A stretch of 64,000 bases of DNA from Nocardioides caldifontis (GTDB taxonomy: Bacteria; Actinomycetota; Actinomycetes; Propionibacteriales; Nocardioidaceae): the NCBI RefSeq assembly GCF_008087345.1, contig NZ_ML701735.1, positions 557,010-621,009 on the forward strand, read 5' to 3'. Below are positions 33,039-40,895 of this stretch, piece by piece. The notes beneath the pieces were generated by a model. The model did no database searches. It was not told where the DNA came from and was given only the letters and a program-made list of their open reading frames with translations. Position numbers and translations under genes: made by a program. Each line of letters opens with the position of its first letter. Position 1 is the first letter of the stretch.

Positions 33039-33251
33039 TCAGCCGTGGTGAGGAGGAACGTTGCGCCTGAGCCACTCGTCCGACGAGCCCTCGCCAGGAC
33101 GGCCGGCGGGGTCGCGGTCGTCGGTCGTGGACTCCGGCAGCACCTCGCCGAACACCTCCGCCCGGCGCCGTCTGCGGGCGGCCTCCTCGCGGGCCGGCTC
33201 CCGCTCCCCCGCGCCCTCGTCGGCGGCGGGACGCTCCTGCTCGTCGCTCAC
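33039..33251 (-). CDS. Small charged protein of unknown function
   Basis: A 70-residue hydrophilic protein rich in Glu, Arg and Ala with no hydrophobic segment. The centre is EEAARRRRRAEVFGEVLPEST, and the end DEWLRRNVPPHHG looks like a deliberate C-terminal motif. The start is GTG 33251, which overlaps the stop of the epimerase gene (GTGA). It is therefore coupled to that gene and likely real. I do not recognise the family. Length and composition are compatible with a small regulatory or nucleic-acid-associated protein, but nothing shows this. Confidence 0.65.
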   Translation of the reverse strand: MSDEQERPAADEGAGEREPAREEAARRRRRAEVFGEVLPESTTDDRDPAGRPGEGSSDEWLRRNVPPHHG

Positions 33252-34120
33252 GGGACCACCAGCTCGGGCAGCCCCGCCGCCTCGAACCAGCCGGCGTCGA
33301 GCCGCTCGCGCCGGGGGCTCCACCCGGTGACGTCGGAGAACCGTGCCGAGCTCACGCGCAGCGAGCGGCGTAGCGGCTCGAGCCGCTCGCGCCCCAGCCG
33401 TGTCGCCCAGGACCCCAGGAACCCGCCGCCTTCGCGGCCCACCGCCGCGGCGCACCGGTCGGCGAGGTCCGCCCGCCGCACCGGCTCGGCACCAAGGTTG
33501 TAGATCCCGCTCGGGGCGTCGAGCGCCGCGGCGACGGCCGGCCCCACGTCGTCGCTGTGGATCAGGTGGGCGTAGCCGTCCGGGTCGCCGAACCCGACCG
33601 GCCGTCCGGCCGCAGCCGCGCGGAGCGACCACCGGGTCAGCGGCGAGTCGCCGACGACCAGCCCCATCCGGAGCACGACACCGGTCCGACAGGTCCCGGC
33701 GTGCCGCTGCACGGCGAGCTCACCGACCGACGCCGGCTCGGTGGCGGTGGTGACGCAGACCGGGGACTCCTCGGTGATCCAGTCGTCGGCCGCGTCGGCG
33801 TACACGAAGGAGACGCTCTGGAGCACGACGCGGCGCACCCCGGCCCGCCGTGCGGCGTCGGTGAGCGTGCGGACGCCCTCGGAGCGCAACAGGTCGTGGG
33901 CGCGCCAGGAGCGGGCGCGCAAGGCGCGGCGGCCGGTGGGGATCTGCGCCGGCAGCGCGACCAGCGCGTCGCACCCCGCCATGGCACCGGCTGCGGCGTC
34001 GAGGTCGGGGAGCGCGTCGGGAGGGGTGTCCAGGGCGACCACCTCGTGGCCGGCCGCGCGGAGCCCCGGAAGGGCGCAGCGGCCCACGACCGTGTCCGCT
34101 CCCGCTACCGCCACCCGCAT
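33248..34120 (-). CDS. NAD(P)-dependent epimerase/dehydratase family (extended/atypical SDR)
   Basis: A 290-residue Rossmann protein that starts MRVAVAGADTVVGRCALPGL. Its coenzyme motif is a relaxed form (G-A-D-x-x-V-G) of GxxGxxG. Other extended-SDR elements are VVLQSVSFVYADAAD (Ser before the region where YxxxK usually lies) and GVVLRMGLVVGDSPLTR. The canonical YxxxK pair is not clearly present, so catalysis may be altered. NLGAEPVRRADLADRCAA is the usual substrate-domain segment. ATG 34120. It sits next to glgA (38 bp) and is coupled to the 70-residue ORF. Substrate unknown. Confidence 0.75.
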   Translation of the reverse strand: MRVAVAGADTVVGRCALPGLRAAGHEVVALDTPPDALPDLDAAAGAMAGCDALVALPAQIPTGRRALRARSWRAHDLLRSEGVRTLTDAARRAGVRRVVLQSVSFVYADAADDWITEESPVCVTTATEPASVGELAVQRHAGTCRTGVVLRMGLVVGDSPLTRWSLRAAAAGRPVGFGDPDGYAHLIHSDDVGPAVAAALDAPSGIYNLGAEPVRRADLADRCAAAVGREGGGFLGSWATRLGRERLEPLRRSLRVSSARFSDVTGWSPRRERLDAGWFEAAGLPELVVP

Positions 34121-34158
34121 GAGCGTGGACCCCTTCCCACGAGAACCCGGGCACGAGT

Positions 34159-35328
34159 CTAGGTTCTGCGGCCGCTCCGGCAAGCCTCGTAGACCGCGAC
34201 GGTGCGTTCGGCCACCGCGTCCCACCCGAACCGCTCGACCGCCCTCGCCCGTCCGGCGGACCCCATCCGGGCGGCGCGCTCCGGGTCGCGGACGAGCTCG
34301 TCGACGGCGGCGGCGAGCCGGCGCTCGAAGTCCTCGGGGTCGGCCGGGTCGAGGTCGACCAGGAGCCCGGTCTCGCCGTCCACCACCACCTCGGGGATGC
34401 CGCCCACGCGGCTGGCGACGACCGCCGTCTCGCAGGCCATCGCCTCGAGGTTCACGATCCCGAGCGGCTCGTAGACCGACGGGCAGCAGAAGACGGTCGC
34501 GTGGGTGAGCACCTGGCGGACGTCCTCGCGGGGCAGCATCTCCGAGACCACGAAGACGCCGTCGCGGCTCTCCCGAAGCTGCGCGACCGCTGCGTCGGTC
34601 TCGGCCTTCAGCTCGGGCGTGTCGGCGGCCCCGGCGAGCAGCACCAGCTGGAGCTCGGGGTCCATGAGCAGTCCGGCGCGGAGCAGGTGCGGCACCCCCT
34701 TCTGCCGGGTGATGCGCCCGACGAAGGTGAGGTACGGCCGGCCGGGGTCGACGCCGAGCCGCTCGAGCACGTCGCGACGGGGGTCGGGGCGGTAGAACTC
34801 GGTGTCGATGCCGTTGTGCACCACGTGCACGCGGTCGGGGTCGACCGCGGGGTAGACGTCGAGCACGTCGGCCCGCATCCCCTCGCTGACCGCGATCACC
34901 GCGTCCGCGGCCTCGTAGGCGGTCCGCTCGACCCACGACGAGACCCGGTAGCCGCCGCCGAGCTGCTCGGCCTTCCAGGGCCGCTGCGGCTCGAGCGAGT
35001 GGGCGGTCAGGACGTGCGGCACGTCGTGGAGCAGCGACGCGAGGTGGCCGGCCAGGTTGGCGTACCAGGTGTGCGAGTGGACCAGGTCCGCACCCGCCAC
35101 CCCGGCCACCATCGACAGGTCGGCCGACAGGATCCGCAGCGCCGGGTTGGCGTCGACCAGCCGGGGGTCGTCCTCGGCGTGCGCGGTGGCCCCTTCCCGG
35201 GGCGCGCCCATGCAGTGGACGTCGACTTCGACGAGCCGGCGGAGCTCGCGGACCAGGAAGTCGACGTGCACCCCCGCTCCGCCGTACACGTCCGGTGGGA
35301 ACTCCCGGGTCAGGATCGCGGCTCGCAC
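34159..35328 (-). CDS. glgA: Glycogen synthase / GT4-type glycosyltransferase (actinobacterial GlgA)
   Basis: A 389-residue GT-B glycosyltransferase. The N-terminal motif TREFPPDVYGGAGVHVDFLVREL is the donor/acceptor loop seen in actinobacterial GlgA/GlgM. HSHTWYANLAG, HVVHNGIDTEFY, FVGRITRQKGVPHLL and FCCPSVYEPLGIVNLEAMACETAVV (E-x7-E retaining motif) follow. In mycobacteria the equivalent enzyme makes maltose-1-phosphate from ADP-glucose and glucose-1-phosphate (GlgM), so either product is possible. GTG 35328 lies 7 nt after a minus-strand TACCTT -10. It is divergent from glgC over only 36 bp. Confidence 0.9.
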   Translation of the reverse strand: MRAAILTREFPPDVYGGAGVHVDFLVRELRRLVEVDVHCMGAPREGATAHAEDDPRLVDANPALRILSADLSMVAGVAGADLVHSHTWYANLAGHLASLLHDVPHVLTAHSLEPQRPWKAEQLGGGYRVSSWVERTAYEAADAVIAVSEGMRADVLDVYPAVDPDRVHVVHNGIDTEFYRPDPRRDVLERLGVDPGRPYLTFVGRITRQKGVPHLLRAGLLMDPELQLVLLAGAADTPELKAETDAAVAQLRESRDGVFVVSEMLPREDVRQVLTHATVFCCPSVYEPLGIVNLEAMACETAVVASRVGGIPEVVVDGETGLLVDLDPADPEDFERRLAAAVDELVRDPERAARMGSAGRARAVERFGWDAVAERTVAVYEACRSGRRT

Positions 35329-35335
35329 GGTTTCA

Positions 35336-35358
35336 AAGGTAGACCGCGCGGCTAGGGT
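35336..35358. promoter_or_regulatory. Interlocked divergent leaderless promoters of glgA and glgC
   Basis: Minus strand: TACCTT (35341 to 35336), 7 nt before the glgA GTG. Plus strand: TAGGGT (35353-35358), 6 nt before the glgC ATG. The whole intergenic region is 36 bp. Each -35 region would therefore lie over or beside the other gene's start codon, and both genes appear to be leaderless. Confidence 0.6.
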
Positions 35359-35364
35359 CAGGTC

Positions 35365-36579
35365 ATGGCCAGGGTGCTGAGCATCGTGCTCGCAGGCGGT
35401 GAGGGGAAGCGGCTGATGCCGCTGACGCTCGACAGGGCGAAGCCGGCGGTCCCCTTCGGTGGCTCCTACCGGCTCATCGACTTCGTGCTCTCGAACCTCG
35501 TCAATGCCGGGTACACCAAGATCGCGGTGCTGACGCAGTACAAGTCGCACTCGCTCGACCGGCACATCTCGCAGAGCTGGCGGTTGTCGTCGATGGTCGG
35601 GCAGTACGTCGCCCCGGTGCCGGCGCAGCAGCGACGTGGTCCCCGGTGGTACCAGGGCAGCGCCGACGCGATCTACCAGTCGATGAACCTCATCAACGAC
35701 GAGCGGCCGGACTACATCGTGGTGTTCGGCGCCGACCACGTCTACCGGATGGACGCCTCGCAGATGGTGCAGGCGCACATCGAGTCCGGCGCCGGCGTCA
35801 CGGTGGCGGGCATCCGGGTCCCACGGCGCGAGGCGTCGGCGTTCGGCGTCATCGAGACCGCGGAGGACGGCGTCACCATCCAGGACTTCCTCGAGAAGCC
35901 GGCTGACCCGCCGGGGCTCGTCGACTCCCCCCAAGAGACCTTCGCCTCGATGGGCAACTACGTGTTCACCGCCGACGTGCTCGTCGACGCCCTCGAGCGG
36001 GACGCGAAGGACCAGTCGTCACGCCACGACATGGGCGGCGACATCATCCCGATGCTCGTCGACGAGGGGAAGGCCGCGGTCTACGACTTCAAGCGCAACG
36101 TCGTGCCCGGCTCGACGCCGCGGGACCGCGACTACTGGCGCGACGTCGGGACCCTCGACAGCTACCACGAGGCCCACGTCGACCTGGTCTCGGTGCTGCC
36201 GGTGTTCAACCTCTACAACGACGCGTGGCCGATCTTCAGCTCGCACCACCAGCTCCCCGGCGCGAAGTTCGTCTCCGGGGCGTCGGTGCGCGACTCGATC
36301 GTCTGTGCCGGCTCCATCGTCTCCGGCGCGTCGGTCGACACCACGGTGATCGGCACCCACGGCTACGTCGCGGACCACGCGACCGTGCAGCGCTCCGTGC
36401 TTCTCGACAACGTCACGATCGGCCGCGGCGCCGTGGTCCGCAACGCGATCATCGACAAGAACGTCGTGGTGCCCGACGGCTGCCTGGTCGGCGTCGACCA
36501 CGAGGAGGACCGGCGTCGAGGGCTGACCGTCAGCGACGGCGGGGTCACCGTGATCGGGAAGGGACAGCGGCTGGGCTGA
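35365..36579 (+). CDS. glgC: Glucose-1-phosphate adenylyltransferase GlgC
   Basis: A 404-residue enzyme: [28 protein letters not shown] (ATP loop, residues 5-32), [12 protein letters not shown] (the catalytic Asp motif), FLEKPADPP (glucose-1-P-binding E-K-P) and a C-terminal left-handed beta-helix ([44 protein letters not shown]). It makes ADP-glucose for the adjacent GlgA. ATG 35365 follows a leaderless -10. The C-terminal segment keeps an allosteric-type helix as in other GlgC. Confidence 0.96.
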   Translation: MARVLSIVLAGGEGKRLMPLTLDRAKPAVPFGGSYRLIDFVLSNLVNAGYTKIAVLTQYKSHSLDRHISQSWRLSSMVGQYVAPVPAQQRRGPRWYQGSADAIYQSMNLINDERPDYIVVFGADHVYRMDASQMVQAHIESGAGVTVAGIRVPRREASAFGVIETAEDGVTIQDFLEKPADPPGLVDSPQETFASMGNYVFTADVLVDALERDAKDQSSRHDMGGDIIPMLVDEGKAAVYDFKRNVVPGSTPRDRDYWRDVGTLDSYHEAHVDLVSVLPVFNLYNDAWPIFSSHHQLPGAKFVSGASVRDSIVCAGSIVSGASVDTTVIGTHGYVADHATVQRSVLLDNVTIGRGAVVRNAIIDKNVVVPDGCLVGVDHEEDRRRGLTVSDGGVTVIGKGQRLG

Positions 36580-36615
36580 CCGGCTCGGCGGGCGGTCCGG
36601 CCACGGGGCGCCCAC

Positions 36616-36621
36616 TACCAT
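36616..36621 (+). promoter_or_regulatory. Probable leaderless -10 (TACCAT) of the TetR gene
   Basis: TACCAT ends 7 nt before ATG 36629. No Shine-Dalgarno is visible. Confidence 0.45.
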
Positions 36622-36628
36622 CGCGTGC

Positions 36629-37306
36629 ATGGAACAACGGGGGATGTCAGAAAGCATGCGCAGGCTCCGCAGGGTGCCGCAGCAGTCGCGCAGCAGGGAC
36701 CGGGTCGAGAAGATCCTCGACGCCGCCGCCGCGCAGGTCGTCGCGAACGGGGTCGACTCGCTCGGCACCCGCACGATCGCCGAGGCCGCGGGCGTGCCCG
36801 TCGCCTCGCTCTACCAGTACTTCGCCGACAAGGACGACATCCTGCTCGCCCTCGTCGAGCGGGACCTCGACGCGATGGACGCCCTGGTCCGGACCGACGT
36901 GCGGCAGCTCGGCGATGTCAGCATCGCCGCGATCGTGCGCACCACGATGCAGGTGTTCGCCGACGCCTACCGGGAGCGGCCCGCGTTCGTGGCCGTCTGG
37001 ATGCGCGGCCGCAGCAACCCGGCGATCCGCGAGTACACACGGCAGCACAACCGGCGGGTCGCCGCCCGGCTCTACGAGATGGGCCGCGAGGCCGGGCTCT
37101 TCCGCGAGGACCTGACACCGGAGATCGCCGAGGTGGCCGTCGAGATCGGTGACCGGCTCTTCGAGTGGGCCTTCGCCGCCGACCACAACGGGTTGCCGGC
37201 ACTCGTCGAGGAAGGCATCCGCGCGGTCACGGCGTACCTCGAGCTGTACGCCGCCCCGGGCGCCCGCAAGGAGCGCGTGGCCCAGGTGGCCGCCGCCGAG
37301 GGGTGA
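36629..37306 (+). CDS. TetR family transcriptional regulator
   Basis: A 225-residue regulator. The HTH is at about 30-70: VEKILDAAAAQVVANGVDSLGTRTIAEAAGVPVASLYQYFADKDDILLALVERDL is the full TetR pattern, with the recognition helix VASLYQYF. The ligand-binding part is helical, with FEWAFAADHNGLPALVEEGIRAVTAYLE at the end. It stands alone between glgC and the LCP gene, with no divergent partner and no clear palindrome upstream, so its targets are probably elsewhere. ATG 36629 gives a basic 20-residue arm (MRRLRRVPQQSRSRDR). An internal ATG at 36656 is also possible. Confidence 0.9.
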   Translation: MEQRGMSESMRRLRRVPQQSRSRDRVEKILDAAAAQVVANGVDSLGTRTIAEAAGVPVASLYQYFADKDDILLALVERDLDAMDALVRTDVRQLGDVSIAAIVRTTMQVFADAYRERPAFVAVWMRGRSNPAIREYTRQHNRRVAARLYEMGREAGLFREDLTPEIAEVAVEIGDRLFEWAFAADHNGLPALVEEGIRAVTAYLELYAAPGARKERVAQVAAAEG

Positions 37307-37324
37307 GCGGCCGGGAGGACGGGC

Positions 37325-38455
37325 TCAGGCGCAGAGCCCGTCGCGGGCCGCCTGGGCCTCCTGCTCGGGGTTGCGGCGCTTCTTCGGCTCCGACGGGTCG
37401 CCCTCGGACGCCTTCGTCGCGCCACTGGTGAGGTTGCGGCGGAGCGGCTCGTCATGGCGCAGCTGCTCCCAGAGCCGCTCCGCCTCCGGCGCGGGGACGA
37501 GCCGGTTGGGGTCGAGCTCGTAGGGCTCGAAAGGCACGGTGAAGAACTGCACCTTGTCGAGCCCGATGTTCCGGACGTCCTGGGCGAGGTCGAAGAGCGT
37601 GCCCATCTTGCTCAGCTCGGGGTCGGCGGTGAGCGACTGCGTGGCGGCGTTGAGGAACTTCCACAGCTTCGCCGGGTTGAACAGCGTCCCGGCGGAGACC
37701 GCGGTGTTCACCATCGAGGCGAGGAACGCCTGCTGCCGCTTCATCCGCCCGATGTCGCCGGTGTCGATGGTGCCGATCGAGTGACGGACGCGGACGTAGT
37801 CGAGCGCCTGGTTGCCGGTCACCTTGTAGGTCCCGGCCGGCAGGTAGATGTCGCCGATCGGGTCGTTGACCTCCTGCGGCACGCAGACCGGTACTCCGCC
37901 GAGCGCGTCCACCATCGTCTTGAAGCCGGCGAAGTCGACGACCACGAAGTGGTTGACCCGGAGCCCGGCCATCTCCTCGAACTGCGCGATCGTGCACGCC
38001 TCCCCGCCGAGCGCGAAGGCGTCGTTCCACTGCGCGAGCTCCTCGCCCTCGATCGGCGAGCCGTCGTCGGGGTCGGTGCACTCCGGGCGGTCGACCAGGA
38101 GGTCGCGCGGGATGCTCACGCCGTACGCCCGCTCCCGGTCGGCGGAGAGGTGGAGCAGGATCGTGGTGTCGGAGAGGCCGGCGCTGGAGCCGCTGACCTC
38201 GCGCTGCCCCTCCCGGGTGTCCGAGCCGAGGATGAGCACGTTGAGCGGCTTGCTCGGCCCCTCGACGTCGACCTCGTCGGGGCGGTCGCCGAGGATGTCG
38301 TCGAAGCCGTTCGAGACGGTGATGTTGCCCTCGAGGTGCCGGTAGGCGAGGAAGGCGGTGCCGGCGATCGCGAGCAGCACCATCGCCGTGGTCGCCGCGA
38401 CCGCCCGCAGCACGGGGTGTCGAACAGCCCGTCGGTGCTTGCCGCGGTAGCTCAC
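37325..38455 (-). CDS. LytR-CpsA-Psr (LCP) family protein
   Basis: A 376-residue type II membrane protein. It has a basic cytoplasmic start, one helix at about 15-37 and an extracellular LCP domain with NVLILGSDTREG (residues 71-82), GLSDTTILLHLSADRERAYGVSIPRDLLV (Asp and Arg ligands), VVVDFAGFKTMVDALGGVPVCVP and YVRVRHSIGTIDTGDIGRMKRQQAFL (the R-x-R-H-x...D pyrophosphate site). LCP enzymes transfer glycopolymers (teichoic acid-like, arabinogalactan) from lipid carriers to peptidoglycan. It ends with a Lys/Glu-rich tail. GTG 38455 has GAGGA upstream. It converges with the TetR gene. Confidence 0.93.
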   Translation of the reverse strand: MSYRGKHRRAVRHPVLRAVAATTAMVLLAIAGTAFLAYRHLEGNITVSNGFDDILGDRPDEVDVEGPSKPLNVLILGSDTREGQREVSGSSAGLSDTTILLHLSADRERAYGVSIPRDLLVDRPECTDPDDGSPIEGEELAQWNDAFALGGEACTIAQFEEMAGLRVNHFVVVDFAGFKTMVDALGGVPVCVPQEVNDPIGDIYLPAGTYKVTGNQALDYVRVRHSIGTIDTGDIGRMKRQQAFLASMVNTAVSAGTLFNPAKLWKFLNAATQSLTADPELSKMGTLFDLAQDVRNIGLDKVQFFTVPFEPYELDPNRLVPAPEAERLWEQLRHDEPLRRNLTSGATKASEGDPSEPKKRRNPEQEAQAARDGLCA

Positions 38456-38659
38456 TGGGCACGTGTCCTCGAGGTCGGGGAAGAACGGTTCGGCCGGGGT
38501 CCCGTCCGGTCAGCGGGTGGCCGACCCCGAAGTCTTCCCCGCCATGATGCCAAGCGGACCGAAAGTTGCCGAAATCACCGACGCGGGACCGGGGAGACCG
38601 TGGTGCACCCGGTGCGTCACGGGGTCCCCGATGACTGAGAAGATGGCTTCGCACGACCC

Positions 38660-38735
38660 GCCCCAGTAGCTCAGTGGATAGAGCAGCCGCCTCCTAAGCG
38701 AAAGGTCGTAGGTTCGACTCCTACCTGGGGCACCA
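38660..38735 (+). tRNA. tRNA-Arg (CCT)
   Basis: A 76-nt cloverleaf with encoded CCA (38733-38735). The acceptor GCCCCAG/CTGGGGC, D-stem GCTC/GAGC and T-stem GTAGG/CCTAC pair perfectly. The anticodon loop CTCCTAA gives CCT (reads AGG). The anticodon stem is weak: only C29-G41, G30-C40 and C31-G39 pair, and positions 27/43 and 28/42 are G-A and C-A. Confidence 0.88.
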
Positions 38736-38741
38736 CGGGTT

Positions 38742-39299
38742 TCACGTCGCCGTGCGCCGGGGTGAGCCGGCGAGCACCCGCTCGATGCTGCACTGCAGCT
38801 CGTTGCGGACCCGTGCCGGACCTTCGCCAGTGAGCTCGGCGAAGAGCAGTCCATCGAGCATGGCGAGCAGGTCGGCGGCGACCCGCTCGGCGTCGGCGAC
38901 GCCGTCCTCCACGAGTCGTGCGCGGACGACCTCCCGCACCTGGCGGGTTCCCGTCGCCAGGAGCTTGCGCAGCTCGGGGCGGCGGACGGCCTCCAGCGAG
39001 AGCTCGTAGCGGGCGAGCAGTCGACGCCGGTCGGTGGAGAGCAGCTCCTCGATCGTCGCGGCCAGGACCACGCCGAGGGGCCGACCCTCGAGCGGGGGCA
39101 TCGCCGTGGAGTCGAGTTCGGCGAGCCGGCCGACGGCTGCTTCGAGCAGGCTGGCTCGGGACCGGTGGTAGTAGGAGGTCGAGCCGGGCGGGAGCCCGGC
39201 CGCCTCGTCGACGGCGCGGTGGGTCAGCCCCCGGCTGCCGACCCTCGCCAGCGTCTCGATGATCGCGTCCGCGATCCGCGTACGTCGGTCCACTCCCAT
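38742..39299 (-). CDS. TetR family regulator of the adjacent esterase operon
   Basis: A 185-residue TetR protein. RRTRIADAIIETLARVGSRGLTHRAVDEAAGLPPGSTSYYHRSRASLLEAAVGRLAE is the HTH (about 6-60) with recognition helix STSYYH. The ligand domain ends LLAMLDGLLFAELTGEG. It is divergent from the esterase/DoxX/MBL operon over 69 bp that hold two copies of a palindromic operator, so autoregulation plus control of the operon is likely. ATG 39299 follows AAGGGG. It converges on tRNA-Arg, whose 3' end is 6 bp beyond its stop. Confidence 0.9.
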   Translation of the reverse strand: MGVDRRTRIADAIIETLARVGSRGLTHRAVDEAAGLPPGSTSYYHRSRASLLEAAVGRLAELDSTAMPPLEGRPLGVVLAATIEELLSTDRRRLLARYELSLEAVRRPELRKLLATGTRQVREVVRARLVEDGVADAERVAADLLAMLDGLLFAELTGEGPARVRNELQCSIERVLAGSPRRTAT

Positions 39300-39320
39300 C
39301 GGCAAACCCCTTGCGTCGAT

Positions 39321-39362
39321 CCTCTACGGCCGTAGAGTAGCGCACCTCAACGGATGTAGAGG
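39321..39362. promoter_or_regulatory. Tandem TetR operators
   Basis: Copy 1 (39321-39338) CCTCTACGGCCGTAGAGT contains a perfect 16-bp palindrome CTCTACGG/CCGTAGAG. Copy 2 (39345-39362) CCTCAACGGATGTAGAGG is an imperfect version. Centres are 24 bp apart. They fill the space between the TetR gene and the esterase gene, and the second copy runs into the ribosome site of the esterase gene. Confidence 0.75.
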
Positions 39363-39368
39363 ATGCGC

Positions 39369-40523
39369 ATGCCTGTCGGATACCTGCTCAACGTCGTCGT
39401 CGTCGGTGCGTTCACGCTGGTGGCTCTCGCCCCGCCCTCACGCCCGGTCTGGGCGGCCCGATCGGCGTACCTGCTCGGGATGGCGGTCACCGAGGTGCCC
39501 CACGTCGCCGCTGGAATCCCTCTGGCACTCGCGACCGGCTTCGCGCTGGCCGGCGGCGATCTCGCCGCCTCGGCGTCGTCGGCGCTCCTACTGGGCGCGG
39601 CCGGAGTGGTCGCATCCGCGCTGGCCGTGGTGGCCGCCCGCGGGGTCAAGGCTCGCGACGCCGTGGCCGACGGGCTGCGTCGAGCCGGTGTCGCCGTTCC
39701 ACGACCGTCGACGTGGTGGGCCTGGCGCGCGGCCTTGACACCACTGCCCGTCCGCCCCCGGCGTGTGCGTCGCGTCGCCGGTCTACGGTACGGCGACGAC
39801 CGGCGCCAGCGCCTCGACGTCTACCACCGACGCGACCTGCCGGCCGGCGGCCCGGTGCTGGTCTACTTCCACGGGGGCGGCTACAGCTCGGGCGGCAAGC
39901 ACTGGGAGGCGAGGGCGCTCCTGCACCGCCTGGCGGATCGAGGCTGGGTCTGCATCAGCGCCAATTACCGGCTCCGCCCACGGGCGGGCTTCGAGGAGCA
40001 CCTCGCTGACGCCCGGAGCGCCCTCGCCTGGGCGCACGAGCACGCCGCGGACTTCGGAGGCGACCCGACCACGATGGTGATGGCCGGGAGCTCTGCGGGG
40101 GCTCACCTGACGTCCCTCCTCGCGTCGGCCCCGGGGTCGCGACTGTCGGCGACCATCTGCCTCTACGGCTACTACGGCCGCTACTACGGGCGGACCGAGG
40201 CAGAGCCGGTCCCCTCCACACCGTTTGTGCTGTCCGCCGTCGACGCGCCGCCATGCTTCGTGGCGCACGGTGACCTGGACACCTGGACACCGGTCCAGGC
40301 GGCCCGGGACCTGGCCGTGAAGCTGCGGGCCGAGTCCTCCGGCCCGGTCGTGCTGGTGGAGCTCCCCCGCGGCCAGCACGGGTTCGACCTCTTTCGTTCG
40401 TGGCGGTTCGCCTCGGTGCTCGACGGCATCGACGCGTTCCTGGCCGACCCACGGGTCGGCGTGGCTGCGCGTTCCGTGGCCGCCGAACCCCAGCTGCAGC
40501 TCCAAGGAAAGGAAAGACACTGA
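39369..40523 (+). CDS. Membrane-anchored alpha/beta-hydrolase (HSL/esterase type)
   Basis: A 384-residue protein. The N-terminal third (1-105) has three hydrophobic segments, then a cytosolic or external hydrolase domain. It has the HSL-family oxyanion motif VYFHGGGYSSGG, nucleophile Ser in MAGSSAGAHLTS, Asp in HGDLDTWTP and His in GQHGFDLF. It is first in a three-gene run with DoxX-like and MBL proteins under TetR control. ATG 39369 is preferred over ATG 39363 because GAGG (39359-39362) is then 6 nt away. Acyl substrate unknown. Confidence 0.85.
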   Translation: MPVGYLLNVVVVGAFTLVALAPPSRPVWAARSAYLLGMAVTEVPHVAAGIPLALATGFALAGGDLAASASSALLLGAAGVVASALAVVAARGVKARDAVADGLRRAGVAVPRPSTWWAWRAALTPLPVRPRRVRRVAGLRYGDDRRQRLDVYHRRDLPAGGPVLVYFHGGGYSSGGKHWEARALLHRLADRGWVCISANYRLRPRAGFEEHLADARSALAWAHEHAADFGGDPTTMVMAGSSAGAHLTSLLASAPGSRLSATICLYGYYGRYYGRTEAEPVPSTPFVLSAVDAPPCFVAHGDLDTWTPVQAARDLAVKLRAESSGPVVLVELPRGQHGFDLFRSWRFASVLDGIDAFLADPRVGVAARSVAAEPQLQLQGKERH

Positions 40524-40870
40524 TGTCCCTCACCGCAACCGTCATCGTCCTCGTCGCGGCAGCCTGGGTCGGGTTCTCGGCCTTCGCCGTCTTCACCCAC
40601 CAGTCCTGGGTGGTCGACAACCTCGCCGACTACGGCGTCCCACGCAGCTGGTGGGCTTGGCTGGGCTCGGCGAAGGCACTGGGCGCGGCCGGTCTCCTGA
40701 TCGGCCGGTGGATGCCGGCGGTCGGCGTGGCCGCAGCGGCCGGCCTCGTCCTGTACTTCCTGGGCGCGGTGGTCACCGTGCTCCGCTCCCGGGCCTACTC
40801 CCACATCCCCTTTCCGCTGCTGTACCTGGGGCCGGTGGTGGTGGCGGGCGTCGTCACCAGCACCGCCTGA
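40523..40870 (+). CDS. DoxX family membrane protein
   Basis: A 115-residue protein with four helices (about 3-21, 42-60, 64-84, 92-112). GVPRSWWAWLGSAKALGAAGLLIGRWMPAVGVAAAAGLVLYFLGAVVTVLRSR carries the DoxX/DoxX-like pattern. DoxX-like proteins often accompany TetR-controlled stress or lipid genes, and the molecular role is unclear. ATG 40523 shares its first base with the esterase stop (TGATG). AAGGAAAGGAAA upstream serves as ribosome site. Confidence 0.82.
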   Translation: MSLTATVIVLVAAAWVGFSAFAVFTHQSWVVDNLADYGVPRSWWAWLGSAKALGAAGLLIGRWMPAVGVAAAAGLVLYFLGAVVTVLRSRAYSHIPFPLLYLGPVVVAGVVTSTA

Positions 40871-40895
40871 CCGAGGATCTCGCGAGAGGAGAGGC

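Noticed and set aside
38456-38659. Riboswitch or regulatory RNA upstream of the LCP gene
   Set aside because: Only short GC-rich inverted repeats; no conserved riboswitch core and no terminator/anti-terminator pair seen.
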